Part shown: positions 1 through 11,559 of the stretch, piece after piece
Layout: each line of letters begins with the position of its first letter
Numbering within the stretch: position 1 is the first letter of the stretch
NCBI GenBank assembly: GCA_007570785.1
Contig: ML660203.1
Span: 4,889,476 to 4,953,475, forward strand
From: Antilocapra americana
Lineage: Eukaryota; Chordata; Mammalia; Artiodactyla; Antilocapridae
Length of the DNA stretch: 64,000 nucleotides
Reading direction: 5' to 3'
Notes under the pieces: generated by a model
Told to the model about the DNA's origin: nothing
The model's database searches: none
The model's input: only the letters and a program-made list of their open reading frames with translations
Translations under genes and position numbers: made by a program

Positions 1-1945
1 TCAAAAAACAAAGATTGATGGAATGAAAAGAACAAACAAAAATCACCCAAACAAGACCCTTCTGCTGCTTTCTCCAAGAGATTCAGATCCAAGAACACAA
101 ATAAGTTGAAAACAGGTCAATAATGAAAAGGTAGAAAAGACACTCATGAAATAGTGACAAAAAGAGAGCAAGGGTGGCTATAGACTTCAAATCAAAAAAG
201 AGTAAAGAGAAAAAGGACATTTTGTATTAAGAAAATGTATAACACAGATGGAAGGTGTAACAGTTATAAATGTTTGTATATCTAACAACAGTCAAAATAT
301 ATGAGACAAAAATTGGAAAAAAAATGAAGGGAGAAATAGACAGCTCTCAACAGTAGCTGAACACTTTGATACCCCACTCCCAATGCAAACAACTTTACAG
401 AAGAAAAATGAGTAAATAGAAGATTTGAACAACACAATAAATCCCTAAATACCCAATGGTATGTACCCTTTTCTTAACTAAACTTGGAACATTATCCAGG
501 ATAAATCATATGCTAGATCTCAAGTTAAGTTTCAGTAGATTTAAAAAGATAGAGACCATATAAAGTGTCTTCTCTGACCACAATAGAATGAAGTCAGAGA
601 TCAATGATAGAAGAAGGATTGGAAAATTCATGAATTTGTGGAAATAAACAAACTCTATCAGCAAAAGGATTGATGATGAAATCACAGGAAAACTTAAAAA
701 CTATTTAGAGGATAAACAAAACAAAAACATGCAAAACCGGACAGGACCTTTATCTTACATCACATACAAAAAATAATTCAAAATAATTCAAAAACCTAAA
801 TGGAGAGCTAAAACTGTGAAACTCACACAAAAACATGGGGTAAAATCTTCACAACTTTGGATTTATCAATTATTTCTTGGAATTGAAACCAAAGGCACAG
901 GCAGAAAAGAAAAATATTGGATTTCATACTAAGAAAACATTTTGTTCATCAAAGGACACCATTAACAGAATGAAAGTGCAGTCTATAAACGGGAAAAACA
1001 TATTTGCAAATAGCTTATTTGTGATAAGGAATTAATATTCAGAATATATATAGAACACCTAAAATTCACCAACAAAAATACAATCCAATTAAAAAATGGG
1101 CAAAAAATTAGACTAGATACTTCTCGAAAAAAGTGTTTGAATATCTAATAAATGCATGAAAAGATGTTCAACATCACTAGTTACTAGAGACATATAAACC
1201 AGAACCATACTGACATATCACTTTACACTCACTGGAAGAACTAGAAAACATAAAAACAAAACAGAAAATAGCAAATGTTGTGAGGATGTGAAGAAATCAG
1301 ACATTTGGTGGAAATGGAAAATGATGCAGCCACTGTGGAAAATATTGTGGCATTTCCTTAAAAAAAAAAAAAACTAAAAAATAGAACCACCATATGATCT
1401 GGGAGTTCTACTTCTGGGTTTATACTCCCAAAGAGGTGAAATATCAAGGAGATATTTGTGCACCCATGTTTAGAGAAGTGTGGAGTGCCTAAAATGTGGA
1501 GGCAACCCAAGTGTCAATTGATAGATGAATGGATAAATAAAATGTGGTACATATAAAAAAATGCAATATTAGTCTTAAAAAGGAAAAACATTTTGACATG
1601 CGCTCCATTGATGAACTGCGGGTGCATTATGCTAAGTGGAATAAGCCAGTCACAAAAAGATAAATACTGTTTGATGCCACTTATATGAGGCAACTAGAGT
1701 AGTCAAATTCAGAGGGACAGAAAGTAGATTAGAGGTTACCTGGGACTGGGGAGAGGAGAGAATGGAAAGTTACTCTAATGGGTACAAAGTTATCATTTTG
1801 CAGGATTTAAAGAGTTTTGGAGATGGTGATGTTTGCGCAGTATGAATGTACTTGATACTGTTGAACTGAACACTTAAACATAATTAGGATACTAAGTATT
1901 AGGTGATATATATTTTACTCTAATATTAATAAATGAAAAAAAAGT
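1..1945 (+). mobile_element. Old L1 LINE (L1M type), ORF2 and 3' end, decayed
   Basis: A-rich strand with L1 ORF2 landmarks in order. The endonuclease-side segment, with the acaccccactc-type and decayed gaccacaatagaatgaa motifs, lies at about 340-660. The C-terminal part lies at about 860-1700 (gatgaatggataaataaaatg near 1525) and is followed by a 3' UTR and an A-rich end near 1940. The middle of ORF2, including the reverse transcriptase, is missing at about 720-860, so this is an internally deleted copy. Frameshifts and stops are everywhere. It extends past the left edge of the window. Divergence suggests an insertion older than ruminants. Confidence 0.85.
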
Positions 1946-2955
1946 CAGAGGGCAGCATCCTGTTCCTGGAGAAGAGATCATGGTGTGTGTAAAGAAGTCA
2001 GGGACTGAACTAAACGGTCTGCAGCTGAGGACCACTGACTGTGTAGTCCCTGATTTAGGGGAAAGTCTGATGCATTTATTTCATTTTCACTGGGACTATT
2101 AGGGAACATGGAAGTTCAGTGGACACACATGGACCAGTGATTCACCTTGGACTGACGCAAGCTTTTTTTTTTTTTGAGCTGAGAAGAGGTTTGGGAAGCA
2201 GTAGTTAACAGAAACCTCCAAACCTCCTCTAACTGGAGCCAGGTCTGTGACCCTGAGTGCTCAGTTGCCTACTCATGTTTTCCAGTGCTGTTACACAGCT
2301 CTGCTTTGTTTCAGGTGGGAAGGAAAAGTCCAAAGAGGCATTAGCCTTGAAGGAGTTGGGTATTTCAAGAAACAATAACTCTATCTTGTAAAAGTCCTCA
2401 TTGCCAAAGTATATGGAAGAGCTAGAGTAGGGCTGGCTGAACCAACTCAGCAGGGAATTGTTCAATGAAAATTCAGACTCCTACTGAGATGGCTTGTACT
2501 CAGAATTCAGTCAAACAGCTGCAGAAACATCTCTGATGGGAGTGAATCAGAGTGATAGGATTCGCCATTGGTTCCCTTGAGGAAGACATTGGTTCTCCCG
2601 AGGGCTCTTCAGAATTGGATTTCTTGAACCACCATGCCTAGTTGCTGCCTGGAACTCAATCATTTTTTGTTTGGTTTGGTTGCAGCAAGTACATTATCCT
2701 TTGTCGCCGTGGTTTTCCCTCTGTCAGTTGACCCACTGTGTAGGGTGAGGACGTTCTGGAGTCTGGGGGTGGTTTTGCGTCTCCAGATGCAGCACAGAGG
2801 GAAGTAAGAGTGGGAGGAACTTGTTTACTTCCTGTAGGGTGCTGCTGCTGGATGCTCACCAGCTATGGATTTAGACTGACTGTTAGAATTTCACTTCAGT
2901 TGCCAGTGGTTGAGGCAAAGAGTGTTCCCATCCTATCTGTACCCTGCCATCTTCA
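1946..2955. other. Unassigned, no gene seen
   Basis: Mixed-composition sequence with short open frames on both strands (for example 2229-2465 and 2656-2859 on the minus strand) but no recognisable domain, splice pattern or repeat family. A T-run lies at 2163-2175. Confidence 0.4.
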
Positions 2956-2965
2956 GGTTCTGGGA

Positions 2966-2991
2966 AACAAACAAACAACAAACAAACAAAT
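2966..2991. repeat. Short (CAAA)n-like simple repeat
   Basis: Imperfect tandem caaa units after the word gggaaa. Too short and interrupted to be a strong length-polymorphic marker. Confidence 0.7.
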
Positions 2992-3132
2992 GCATCAGGA
3001 TTGTTGCGGGCCCATGAATGAAGGAAATTACATATCATAATTGTCAGTAATGCATTCTTCAAAGCTGGGAGTGGGGTTGGTATTATTTCAGGGAAGGAAA
3101 CATTAAAAAAAAAAAAATTCCTGAACTAATTT

Positions 3133-3317
3133 GGGCTTCCCTGATAACTCGGTAAAGAATCTGCCTGCAATGTGGGAGACCTGGGTTTGATCCCTGGATT
3201 GGGAAGATTCCCTGGAGAAGGGAAAGGCTACCCACTCAGTATTCTGGCCTGGAGAATTCCATGAACTACAGTCCATGGGGTCGCAAAGAGTCAGACACGA
3301 CTGTGTGACTTTCACTT
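3133..3317 (+). mobile_element. Bov-tA/Bov-A2 SINE
   Basis: Sense ruminant tRNA-derived SINE starting gggcttccctgataactc and ending with the agtcagacacgactgtgt tail. It is flanked by an 11-bp target-site duplication tgaactaattt at 3122-3132 and 3318-3328, which fixes the ends exactly. Confidence 0.95.
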
Positions 3318-3399
3318 TGAACTAATTTACTCAATCAACAATAATTGATTTTAGTAGATATATGAGGTAGGAAGCACACAGTGGATGCCTGATAATAAG

Positions 3400-3590
3400 C
3401 AAATAACGTTTATGCGTTTGCTCATGGAGTCATAACCCCACCAGCTTGGGAGAGGAACTGTGACATTCGGTATCGACATGGAAACTGAGACAGGGAAATA
3501 CTAAGTGACTTGCCCAGTCTTTGCTGATAAGACTTGAAACCAGACAATCTGACTGCAGAAACTGCATTCTGAAAAACTCTGGTACCTGGT
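3400..3590 (-). mobile_element. MIR SINE fragment, antisense
   Basis: Contains the antisense MIR core (ggaaactgagacagggaaat, then agtgacttgcccag) followed by decayed flank. MIR predates the placental radiation, and its divergence here fits that age. Confidence 0.7.
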
Positions 3591-4185
3591 CAGTCTGACT
3601 TTGGCTTTGGAGAAATTCTAATATTAAACTTGCCAAGGCACACATGTAATTCATGTGGTTCATGTTAAATGCAGAGGGTTTTTGGTTTGGGATATTTTTG
3701 CTTTCATTTTATTTTAGCCGAGCTGTTGAGAGAGCAAAATTCTTTAAAGTAAAATATTTATTTCTAACTTTGATTTTTACATTACAGTGAAACACCAAAA
3801 ATGACTACCTTTAATTAGGGCATGGGCAAAGAGGCAAAGAGACCATATTAAATGTTGGAAGCCTCAGAAAGACAAATCAGTGTTTGGAGACAAGATGGCA
3901 CTGACTTGTCTCTGTTGCTCCAGACCAAGCCTAACTATTAATACAACCTTGGGCTGGATGGGCAGAGGAGATGAGAAGTCGATATGGCCTTCCCTAAGGT
4001 GATGGAGATCCTGTGCCTGGGCAGGTTGGGGGAAATAGTGAGAATTAGTCCTACAAGGATAAGAGAAAAACAGATGCATTCAACCATCATCTAAGAGGGA
4101 ACTCAGGCAGAGCTGTAAGAATTAGAAAGAATGTAACATCCCCTTTTTGTTCCTACCATTAAAAAAAAAATTCTTCCTTACCATA
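3591..4185. other. Unassigned, no gene seen
   Basis: No recognisable coding signal or repeat. A 71-codon minus-strand frame at 3864-4079 has no family resemblance. Confidence 0.35.
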
Positions 4186-4189
4186 TTGA

Positions 4190-4400
4190 AAACTGTGTCT
4201 GTCATCCAATATGTTCCTATTTTTATTTTTTCTGCACTTGATAAAACATTCTCAGAGAAATGTTAATATGTCTCACTACAATTATATATGTATTTTTCTT
4301 TCCCTTATATTTTTGCTGATTTTTGCTTTATGTAGCTTTCCTTGTTAAGTGCTAATATCTTTTTAATTTTGCCTTTATTTATTTAAAATATTCATCTTGT
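4190..4400 (-). mobile_element. Old L1 fragment, antisense
   Basis: T-rich sequence resembling the complement of the L1 ORF2 endonuclease region (gctgatttttgctttatgtag near 4315). Strongly diverged, boundaries approximate. Confidence 0.5.
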
Positions 4401-4510
4401 TTTATTTAAAAATAAATAAATGAATAAATTTTAATTTTTTAAAAAAAGAAAACTATGTCTGATTCCCTGCTCATTCTTCCTGTTAACTTTATCAAACAAC
4501 ACACATTAGG

Positions 4511-4640
4511 GACTTCCCTGGTGGTCCTGTGGTTAAGAATCTGCCTGTCAATGTGGGGGATGTGAGTTCAATTCCTGATCAGGGAACTAAGATCCCACAT
4601 GCTGTGCAGTTTGGCCAACATTTTTTTTTTTTTTTTAATC
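4511..4640 (+). mobile_element. CHR-type tRNA-derived SINE
   Basis: Starts gggacttccctggtggtcct, continues with gttaagaatctgcctg and gatcccacatgctg, and ends in a T-run. This is the cetartiodactyl CHR SINE head, distinct from Bov-tA. Confidence 0.85.
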
Positions 4641-4789
4641 AGATACAGACAGGCATCAGGAGAGCTGGCTGTCTGGCATACATGTTAGTATAATACAGGA
4701 TAGGGAATGTGTCTATGGATAAGTTTGATCAGATTTTCTGTTAGAAAATATTGGAGGCTACCATGCTTCAGTGAAAGGAGCTATTCATT

Positions 4790-5560
4790 CATGATTCCAT
4801 TTGTTCGTCCATTCATCCATCCCCCAATCAGTGTTCATGAAACATTTCCTATGTACTAGTGTTGGGGAGAAACCAGGGTTAAGGTAGAGCCCTTACTCTC
4901 TCAGATCATACATTCCAGGAGGGGAGGCCGGAATTTTATTATTATTATTATTAAATATGTAATGGACAATACAAACATATTCAGATGAGTGCTGTACAAG
5001 GTATTTAAAAGAGGTAATGCTATAGAGAATTAGGTTAGATTGCACGGTCAGGAAAGGCTCCAAGGAGGAGCTGTTGGAGCAAAACTCTGCATGATGAAAA
5101 TGAACCAGTAGTTGTAAAAGGCAGAGTACAGAGTGTTCTAGGTCAGAAAGTTGCTTGCCCAAGGGCTCTGAGGCAGACTCTGTCAACCACGTTTGAGGCA
5201 TTGAAAGAAAATCAGTCATCTGCAGCACACTAAGCAAAAGGAGTAGTTAGATATGAGTTCAGGGAGGTAGAAAAGACCAGGAATTTGGGGGTGTTAAAAG
5301 CCTACCTAAGGAATTTGGCTTTGATTCTAAGCCTGATTGGAAACCAATGGTGGATTTAAGCCTAGGAGTGGGATCTGATTAACATTTCAGAAGATCATTG
5401 TGGTTTATAGATGTAGGACTGTAGGAGGGGTAGAAGTCTAGACAGGCAGCCGGAGGACTATTTCTGTGGTCATGAGAGAGGGAAGACATTAGAGATGCTT
5501 GTAAGTGGATGAATTATGGAGAAGCATAAGATAGGAGAGGGAGGATGGTGATTGAAATCA
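4790..5560 (-). mobile_element. L2 LINE 3' end, antisense
   Basis: Reads as the complement of the L2 3' UTR: cattcatcc and a decayed cctatgtactagtg near 4810-4860, aaaggctccaaggagg near 5053, gattggaaaccaatggtgga near 5334, and gggatctgattaacat near 5370. A long, well-ordered match to an ancient mammalian family. Confidence 0.75.
4935..4953. repeat. (ATT)n microsatellite inside L2
   Basis: About six tandem att units embedded in the antisense L2 copy. Confidence 0.9.
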
Positions 5561-5564
5561 TGAA

Positions 5565-5720
5565 TTTTCTTTCATCCTTTTATTCTTTTCACAGAAATAT
5601 ATCGAGCATTCATTTTTGCTATGCACCTGGTATGCAAAATTCAGTACTTTTAAATCCCTGACCCCAAAGAACCCAAAGTCCTAGTGGAAAACATTGAGAT
5701 CAAGACAAATAATTAAAATA
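5565..5720 (-). mobile_element. L2/MIR 3' tail fragment, antisense
   Basis: Decayed form of the antisense tail shared by L2 and MIR (ttcatttttgctatgcacct, then gtcctagtggaaa). Could belong to either family. Confidence 0.45.
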
Positions 5721-6179
5721 TATTTTAATAAAATTGTAATCAAGGTGTATACATATGTGCCATTAGAGTTCAAAGAAAACTCTGGTTAAAATTAAATATG
5801 TCAGTCTTTTAAAAGATGTTATTTTTATTGAAATCTATCCATTGGTCCATTGGGTTGTGTTAATATAATAAAGCTCAATATAATTTATGTCAGTCAAATG
5901 TTTGGGTTCCTGTGTTCTGGACATAAACTTGTTCGATAATTCTGAATGACTCACTTCTACTTCCTTCACATTTGTAAAACAGTTTAAGTTACTACTACAC
6001 CAATTTTGGACCTGGGGACAGTTTATAATGGTCACACCCTCACGTCAGCAACTTGGTGACCTCCAGATAATAGTAGAGAGCTGTGCATGTCACCTGGGCC
6101 CAGTGAACACTCTGTTCCTCCCTTTGGACCACTGGTGAGGAGCAAGAGAGGTGGTAATATTTTTAAAACGTCCTCTTTC

Positions 6180-6388
6180 TTCACATTTCTTCTTTATTAA
6201 ATTATACTATTGCACAGAGTAAAAATCACTTTATTGTTACACAGTTCAACTTTTGGGAAATAAATAAACATTTAAAGACCACCAAAATCGAGATTTAGAC
6301 CATAAACAACAACACCCCAAAACTCTACCTCTGATTCCACAATCTCTGTTTACTGTTCCTCTAGTTTTTGCCTTTTCCAAAAGACATC
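6180..6388 (-). mobile_element. Old L1 fragment, antisense, left part
   Basis: Complement of L1 ORF2 C-terminal sequence (attaaattatactattgcac, then ctctgtttactgttcctcta). The match stops at 6388 and resumes at 7898, so the MLT1 LTR between them landed in this L1. Confidence 0.6.
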
Positions 6389-6504
6389 TGTCTTAGTGTG
6401 TTCAGGCTATTAGAACAAAAAATACCATAAACTGGAGGGATTATATGAAACAGAAACATATTTCTCACAGTTCTGAAATCTGAAGAGTCCAAGAAGGTGC
6501 TGGC

Positions 6505-7196
6505 TACATGGAAGACAGTATGGAGATTCCTTTAAAAACTAAGAATAAAACCAATATATGACCCAGTAATCCCACTCCTTTACCCTGAGGAAATCATAAT
6601 TGAAAAAGACACATGTACCCCAATGTTCATTGCAGCACTATTTACAATAGCTAGAACATGGAAGCAACCTAGATGTCCATTGACAGATGAATGGATAAAG
6701 AAGCCATGGTACATATATTCAATGGAGTATTACTCAGCCATAAAAAGGAATGCATTTGAGTCAGATCTGATGAGCTAGATGAGCCTAGAGCTATTATACA
6801 GAGTGAAGTAAGTCAGAAAAAGAAAGATAAATATTGTATACAAACACATTTATATGGAATCTAGAAAGATGGTATCAAAGAATTTATTTGCAGGGCAGCA
6901 ATGGAGAAATAGACATAGAGAGCATAATTATGGACATGGGGAGTGGGGAAGAGAGGGTGAAAAGTATGGAGAGAATAGCATGGAAACTTACATCGCCATA
7001 TGTAAATTGTTTTTTGTCTCAGGGAACTCATACAGGGGTTCTGCATCAACCTAGAGGGGTGGGATGGGGAGGGAGATAGGAGGGAGGTTCAAGAGAGACA
7101 TGATATATATAGCTGATTCATGTTGAGGTTTGACAGAAAACAACAAAATTCTGTAAAACAGTTATCCTTCAATTAAAAAATAAATTAATTTAACAA
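6505..7196 (+). mobile_element. Ruminant L1 (L1_BT-like) 3' end, 5'-truncated
   Basis: Contains gaatggataaagaagccatg, attactcagccataaaaagg, the G-rich ggggtgggatggggaggg segment and an A-rich end. A 14-bp target-site duplication, aagaaggtgctggc at 6491-6504 and aagaaggtgccggc at 7197-7210 (one mismatch), proves retrotransposition into the MLT1 LTR. Confidence 0.93.
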
Positions 7197-7635
7197 AAGA
7201 AGGTGCCGGCAGATTCAGTATTTGGTGATATTTGTAGACAAACATCCTTCTGGTTTGCAGACAAACCTCTTCTTGCTGTGTCCTCCCTGTCCACATGATG
7301 GAAGGTGAGAGATAACTCTCTGGGGTCTCTTTTGTAAGGGCACTACTCTCAGCCATGAGGCCTCCATCTTTACCTAATCTCTTTGCAAAAGCCTCACCTC
7401 CAAAAACATTGCCAATGTTTGGATTTGTGTTTGTGATCTTGTTTGATAATTCTAGACAACTATGGATGTCAGTTGGGTGCATCCTCTGGGCCACTAATGA
7501 TGAGACTGAGGTTGCACAATTTTTGAAATGTCTTCTTTCTTTTTATTATTTTTTATTGAAGTATAACATTTCATAGAATAAAAAAGCACTTATTTGGTTA
7601 TACAGGGGTAAAACTTCATTATGTGAATCTGGGGG

Positions 7636-7863
7636 CTTCCCAGTTGGCACTAGGGGTTAAGAACTTGCCTGCCAACATAGGTGACATAGTGCGATGCAAG
7701 TCCTATCCTTGGGTCAGGAAGATCCCCTGCAAGAGGTCATGACAACCCAGGCATTCTTGCCTGGAGAATCACCACAAACAGAGGAGCCTGGCAGGTTACA
7801 GTCCATAGTGTCGCAAAGAGTTGAACACAACTGAGCAACTTAGCACACTCGTGCAAGCATATA
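7636..7863 (+). mobile_element. Bov-tA SINE inside the MLT1 LTR
   Basis: Sense SINE, diverged (cttcccagttggcacta head), with the gagcctggcaggttacagtc body and gaacacaactgagcaac tail. A 10-bp duplication aatctggggg lies at 7626-7635 and 7864-7873. Confidence 0.93.
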
Positions 7864-7897
7864 AATCTGGGGGACATATTCAGTCCATAGCATCATC

Positions 7898-8460
7898 TAA
7901 ACAGAATCGTATAGTACAAAACTGCTTGAATGTGACTTCTTTCACACAGCATCATGCATTGAGATCAGTAGCTGCACGTATTAGCTGTTAGCATCTTTTT
8001 TTTTTTATTACTGAATAGTAAGTCACTGTCTGAATTTACCACAGGTTATTGATTCTGCAATTGAAAGACTGGTTGGTTGTTTCCAGTTTCTGATGATTCT
8101 TAATGAAACCACTGGAATATTTGTGGTTATTTTTTAATATATAAATGAATAAACATTTATTTCTCTTAGATATATCTAGGAGAGGAATTGTTGGGTCACA
8201 TGAGAAGTATATGTTTAACTTCATAACAAACTGTTACACTGCTTTCTAAAATGCTGTATTATTTTGCATGTATATTAGAAGTTCCAGTTGCTCTATCAAT
8301 TTGCCAGCACTGGATAATGTCAGTGTTTTTTTTTTTTTTAATTTAAGTTATTCTAGTGGGTATCTCATTGTGGTTTTAGTTCACATTTCCCTAATGAATT
8401 AATAATATTCAGCATATTTTCATGTGTTCTTCTTATACATGATGCATTAGATAAATATAT
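7898..8460 (-). mobile_element. Old L1 fragment, antisense, right part
   Basis: Continues the L1 interrupted at 6388: acagaatcgtatagta, cttctttcacacagcatcat, ggttggttgtttccagtttc, atctcattgtggttttagtt. These are complement landmarks of the ORF2 C-terminus. Confidence 0.8.
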
Positions 8461-8489
8461 GTCATGTCCTGTTATTCAAATAAACCTAT

Positions 8490-8660
8490 ATGTGTTTGGT
8501 CTTCTCTTTGCTGTACACAAGGGATGCAAAAAAATAAGTTTCAGTGTCTGCCCTCAGGAATTTCCTGACATGCATTGTAGATAAATATATTATCTCTGCA
8601 AATGTAATATGAGTGGTTCTGTGGGAGTTCTGAGTCAGGTAAGATTATAAGCTGTTAGGA
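8490..8660 (-). mobile_element. Probable L2 3' fragment, antisense
   Basis: Resembles the antisense L2 3' UTR (ctgtacacaagggatgcaaa, then gtgtctgccctcagg). Decayed. Confidence 0.4.
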
Positions 8661-9844
8661 AAATTGGAAAAATCCTCAGAAATCACACAGGTTTTGAGAA
8701 GGCTTCAGAATTTAATTTTGAAAGACAGGCTGTGCCAGGGGCCAGGGAGAGGGGGATCTCCAGGGAGAGATAGGAATTCGACTTCAATGATGGGGAAGAA
8801 ACCAAAAAAAAAAAAAAAAAACCTGGGAGAAAAGTGCTTTTTGAAGGGGAAAGATGAAAAAAAGAAAGTTGTGCAAGCATGGGCACAGAAGTCTGAGTTG
8901 ATGAGCAAGAGCTCACCGATGTAAGATAGAAAGGGGAAGGGTAGACATATAGATCATTTCAGAGGTCAGAAGAAAGAACTTTGAGGGGATTTGATTTAAC
9001 AAGCAGTTGACACACCATTACCCACCCAGAGTGAGGAGGGATGAGGCAGACTTCAGACCTGAATGAAGGAAAAGACAAGTGTGTGGGGGCTTAGAGCCTA
9101 TCCCGGCTGCATTTCCCCCTGCAAACTAATATTCCTTCCCTGACTTCACAGCCCAGGACCCTCCAGGGACAGGATGGAGCAGTTTCACCCACAGCTAAGA
9201 TTCTCTCTCCCTTCTCTGCCTCTGCCCCCATCCTTCCATCTGGGTGGCAGCTACTTGGCTATTTTGCATCCTCCTCCACAGACCATCCACATATACACCT
9301 TCAGTTGGAGGCTAGTTCAGAAGCCGCATCAATATGGAAAATTAATGGGGCAACTCCCAACACTTTCTCCACTGGAGTATTCACCATTATATCAGGGTCA
9401 ATGCAGGACCAGGGTGGGAACCTGCCCCAGAGTACAGCCTATTGTTACAAAGCTGTCCCATAGTTCACAGAGCCCCAGCGGCCATAGTGCAAGGATTAAA
9501 GGGCAATGCAGCAGAAGTCAGTTCAGAGATGGCTTGATGTCTACAGTAGGGGAGCTTCTTTCACCCAGAGAGAAGACTTAAGCAGAAAGGTAAAGCATGA
9601 ATGGTGCAGCAATTAAAGGCATGAGCTATGAGTCTGGCCATATCAGCACAACCACAAGTCTGCTCCAATCACTGTAGGAGTTTCACACTTGTATCCAGAA
9701 CCTGGTTCCATGACAGCAGTGGGAACCAAGACAGTAATGGACAGTCTTGTCAGGTGTGATTGGATTTTGCAGCCAATTCAGAAGTGTGGAACTTTTTCAT
9801 ATTTTTCTTATGTAAGGATAAGAAGTATGTAAGAGACACTAATA
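8661..9844. other. Unassigned, no supported gene
   Basis: Contains an A19 tract near 8803-8821 and a 135-codon plus-strand open frame at 9174-9581. The encoded protein has no recognisable domain, the first ATG has no coding context, and no splice structure surrounds it. I do not call it a gene. Confidence 0.4.
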
Positions 9845-10060
9845 TTCCGAGACTATATCAATTGTGTACTTGCTATATGTCAGTCATTTCATGAAGCATT
9901 TTATTTGACCTTCAGAAAAACTTTATTGGTAAGATTTATTTCTCCATTTTAAAGATGTGGAAACTGAGCTTTAAAGAGGTCAAATAACTTGTTCATGGTT
10001 ATCACTAGAAAGTGACATGTTGAGATGTAAGTCCAGAAGATCCAATTAGAGAAAATGCAT
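9845..10060 (-). mobile_element. MIR SINE, antisense
   Basis: Contains tgtacttgctatatgtcagt, then ccattttaaagatgtggaaa and ctgagctttaaagaggtc, the antisense MIR order. Confidence 0.75.
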
Positions 10061-10428
10061 TCCTGACCTCTACATATAGTCACTTCCTTGTGCTACAGTC
10101 GAACAGTCACCTCTAAGACTATTTTTTCCATTTGAAACAGCATTACAGTAAAATTTAAAAACTAAGTGGTCCCTTGTGTAATGCTTGAGAATATTTTGAA
10201 TAATATTTGCTACTTTCATTATGCCCTGGGTGTGACACAATCAGAAGTAAGCATTGGTCTCTGCCCCTTGTTCCTGACGCAGAACTCTTAAAACCCTTGT
10301 AATTATCAGTCATAGGGGTGATAAGAGCATCTTATCTCCTGATATTTGGTCTTTGACCCAAGTTCCTGACAGAGTTCCCAAATCCCTTGGAATTCACTGG
10401 ATGATAAGAGTTTCTTTTCTTCTATGAT

Positions 10429-11013
10429 ACATATGCACTGCAGAATACTACTCAGAAAAAGAACAAAATTATGTCATTTACAGCAACATGGATGGACCTA
10501 GAGTTTATCATGTGAAGTCAGACGGAGAAGGAGAGAAATTGCATGGCATCCCTCTAAAAAAGAAATGATACAGTGAACTTACCTACAAAACCGAAAGAGA
10601 CTAACAAATTTAGGGAATGAACTTTTGGTTATGGTGGGGGTGGGAACAATGGAGGGAATGGATAGTTAGGGAGTTTGGAGTAAACATGTACACACTGCTG
10701 TATTTAAAATGGATAACCAGTAAGGACCACTGTATAGAACTCTGCTCAATGTCATATGGCAGCCTGGATGGGAGTGGAGTTTAGGGGAGAATGGATACCT
10801 GTATAAGCTTCGCTGAGTCACTTCACTGTTCACCTGAAATTATCACAACATCGTTAGTTGACTACCATGTGAAAGTGTTAGTCACTCAGCCCTGTCCGAC
10901 TCTTTGTGACCCCATGGACTGTAGCCCTCCAGGCTCCTCTGTCTATGGGATTGTCCAGGCAAGAATATAACTCAATACAAAATAAAAAGTTAAAAAAAAT
11001 AAATGAAATAGTA
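10429..11013 (+). mobile_element. Ruminant L1 3' end inside the old LTR
   Basis: Contains tttacagcaacatggatgga, ggtgggaacaatggaggg and tacaaaataaaaagttaaaa. A target-site duplication tcttttcttctatgat (10413-10428) and tcttttattctatgat (11014-11029), 15 of 16 matching, brackets it. Confidence 0.9.
10869..10967 (-). mobile_element. Truncated Bov-tA SINE inside the L1
   Basis: Antisense SINE tail half (tgttagtcactcagccctgt to gtccaggcaagaata). The head half is absent, and L1 sequence resumes directly after it. Confidence 0.85.
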
Positions 11014-11559
11014 TCTTTTATTCTATGATGCAGTTCTTGGTGGGTTCCCTGAATAGCTCCTGGATGGGGACTGTTTACTAGAAATACCAAGCCATCATTA
11101 GAAGCTTGGAACTTTTATCCCTACCCCCTAGCCTTCTGGGGAAGGAAGAGGGGAGGGGAAATTTAGTTAATAATCAGTAATGCCTATGTGATGAAGCTTA
11201 CATAAAAATTTCTAAAGTAGAGCATTTGAAAAACTCCTGGGTTGGTGAACACATCCATGTACCAGAAGGGTAGCACAACCCAACTTCATAGAAACAGAAT
11301 TTCTTTTGTTCAGAACCCTTCTGGACTTCACTCCATGTACCTTTTCATCTGACTGTTCATCTATAGCTTTGCAATATCCTTTATAATAAACCAGTAAACT
11401 AGATAGTTGATATTAAAGCTTTGTAGGTTTCTTGATTGGCCAAACTCAATATCTAGCCTGTGGCCTGTCATTTCTTTATTTGTATCCTTTGCATTCTGCA
11501 CAGTCAACTTCCATTTTAATATGTTTTAATACATCAACTGCTTTTCATTATTGGTATCA

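Larger units (their letters stand above)
6389..7892 (-). mobile_element. MLT1-type MaLR LTR, antisense, split by younger insertions
   Basis: Starts tgtcttagtgtgttcaggct and ends ttcagtccatagca, as an antisense MLT1 LTR does, with ctctctggggtctcttttgt near 7316. The flanking 5-bp sites are acatc at 6384-6388 and tcatc at 7893-7897 (4 of 5 match), as expected for MaLR insertion. It carries a ruminant L1 (6505-7196), an unexplained segment (about 7438-7603) and a Bov-tA (7636-7863). Confidence 0.75.
10230..11440 (+). mobile_element. Old ERV-type LTR split by a ruminant L1
   Basis: The left part has ttggtctttgacccaagttc-like sequence. The right part has ctatgtgatgaagcttacat, tgactgttcatctatagctt and a polyadenylation-type aataaaccagtaaact near 11383. 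The same family recurs at 47.4-48.4 kb. The exact family name is uncertain; it is an ancient mammalian LTR. Its first about 80 bp appear twice in tandem (about 10254-10334 and 10345-10420). Confidence 0.6.

Noticed and set aside
3133..3317. Possible tRNA gene from the tRNA-like SINE heads
   Set aside because: The head is a decayed tRNA-derived SINE promoter followed by the Bov-A body; it is not an independent tRNA. The same holds for every Bov-tA and CHR copy.
9174..9581. 135-codon plus-strand open frame
   Set aside because: No domain, no family resemblance, no splice or promoter context. The length is expected by chance in 64 kb with locally higher GC.
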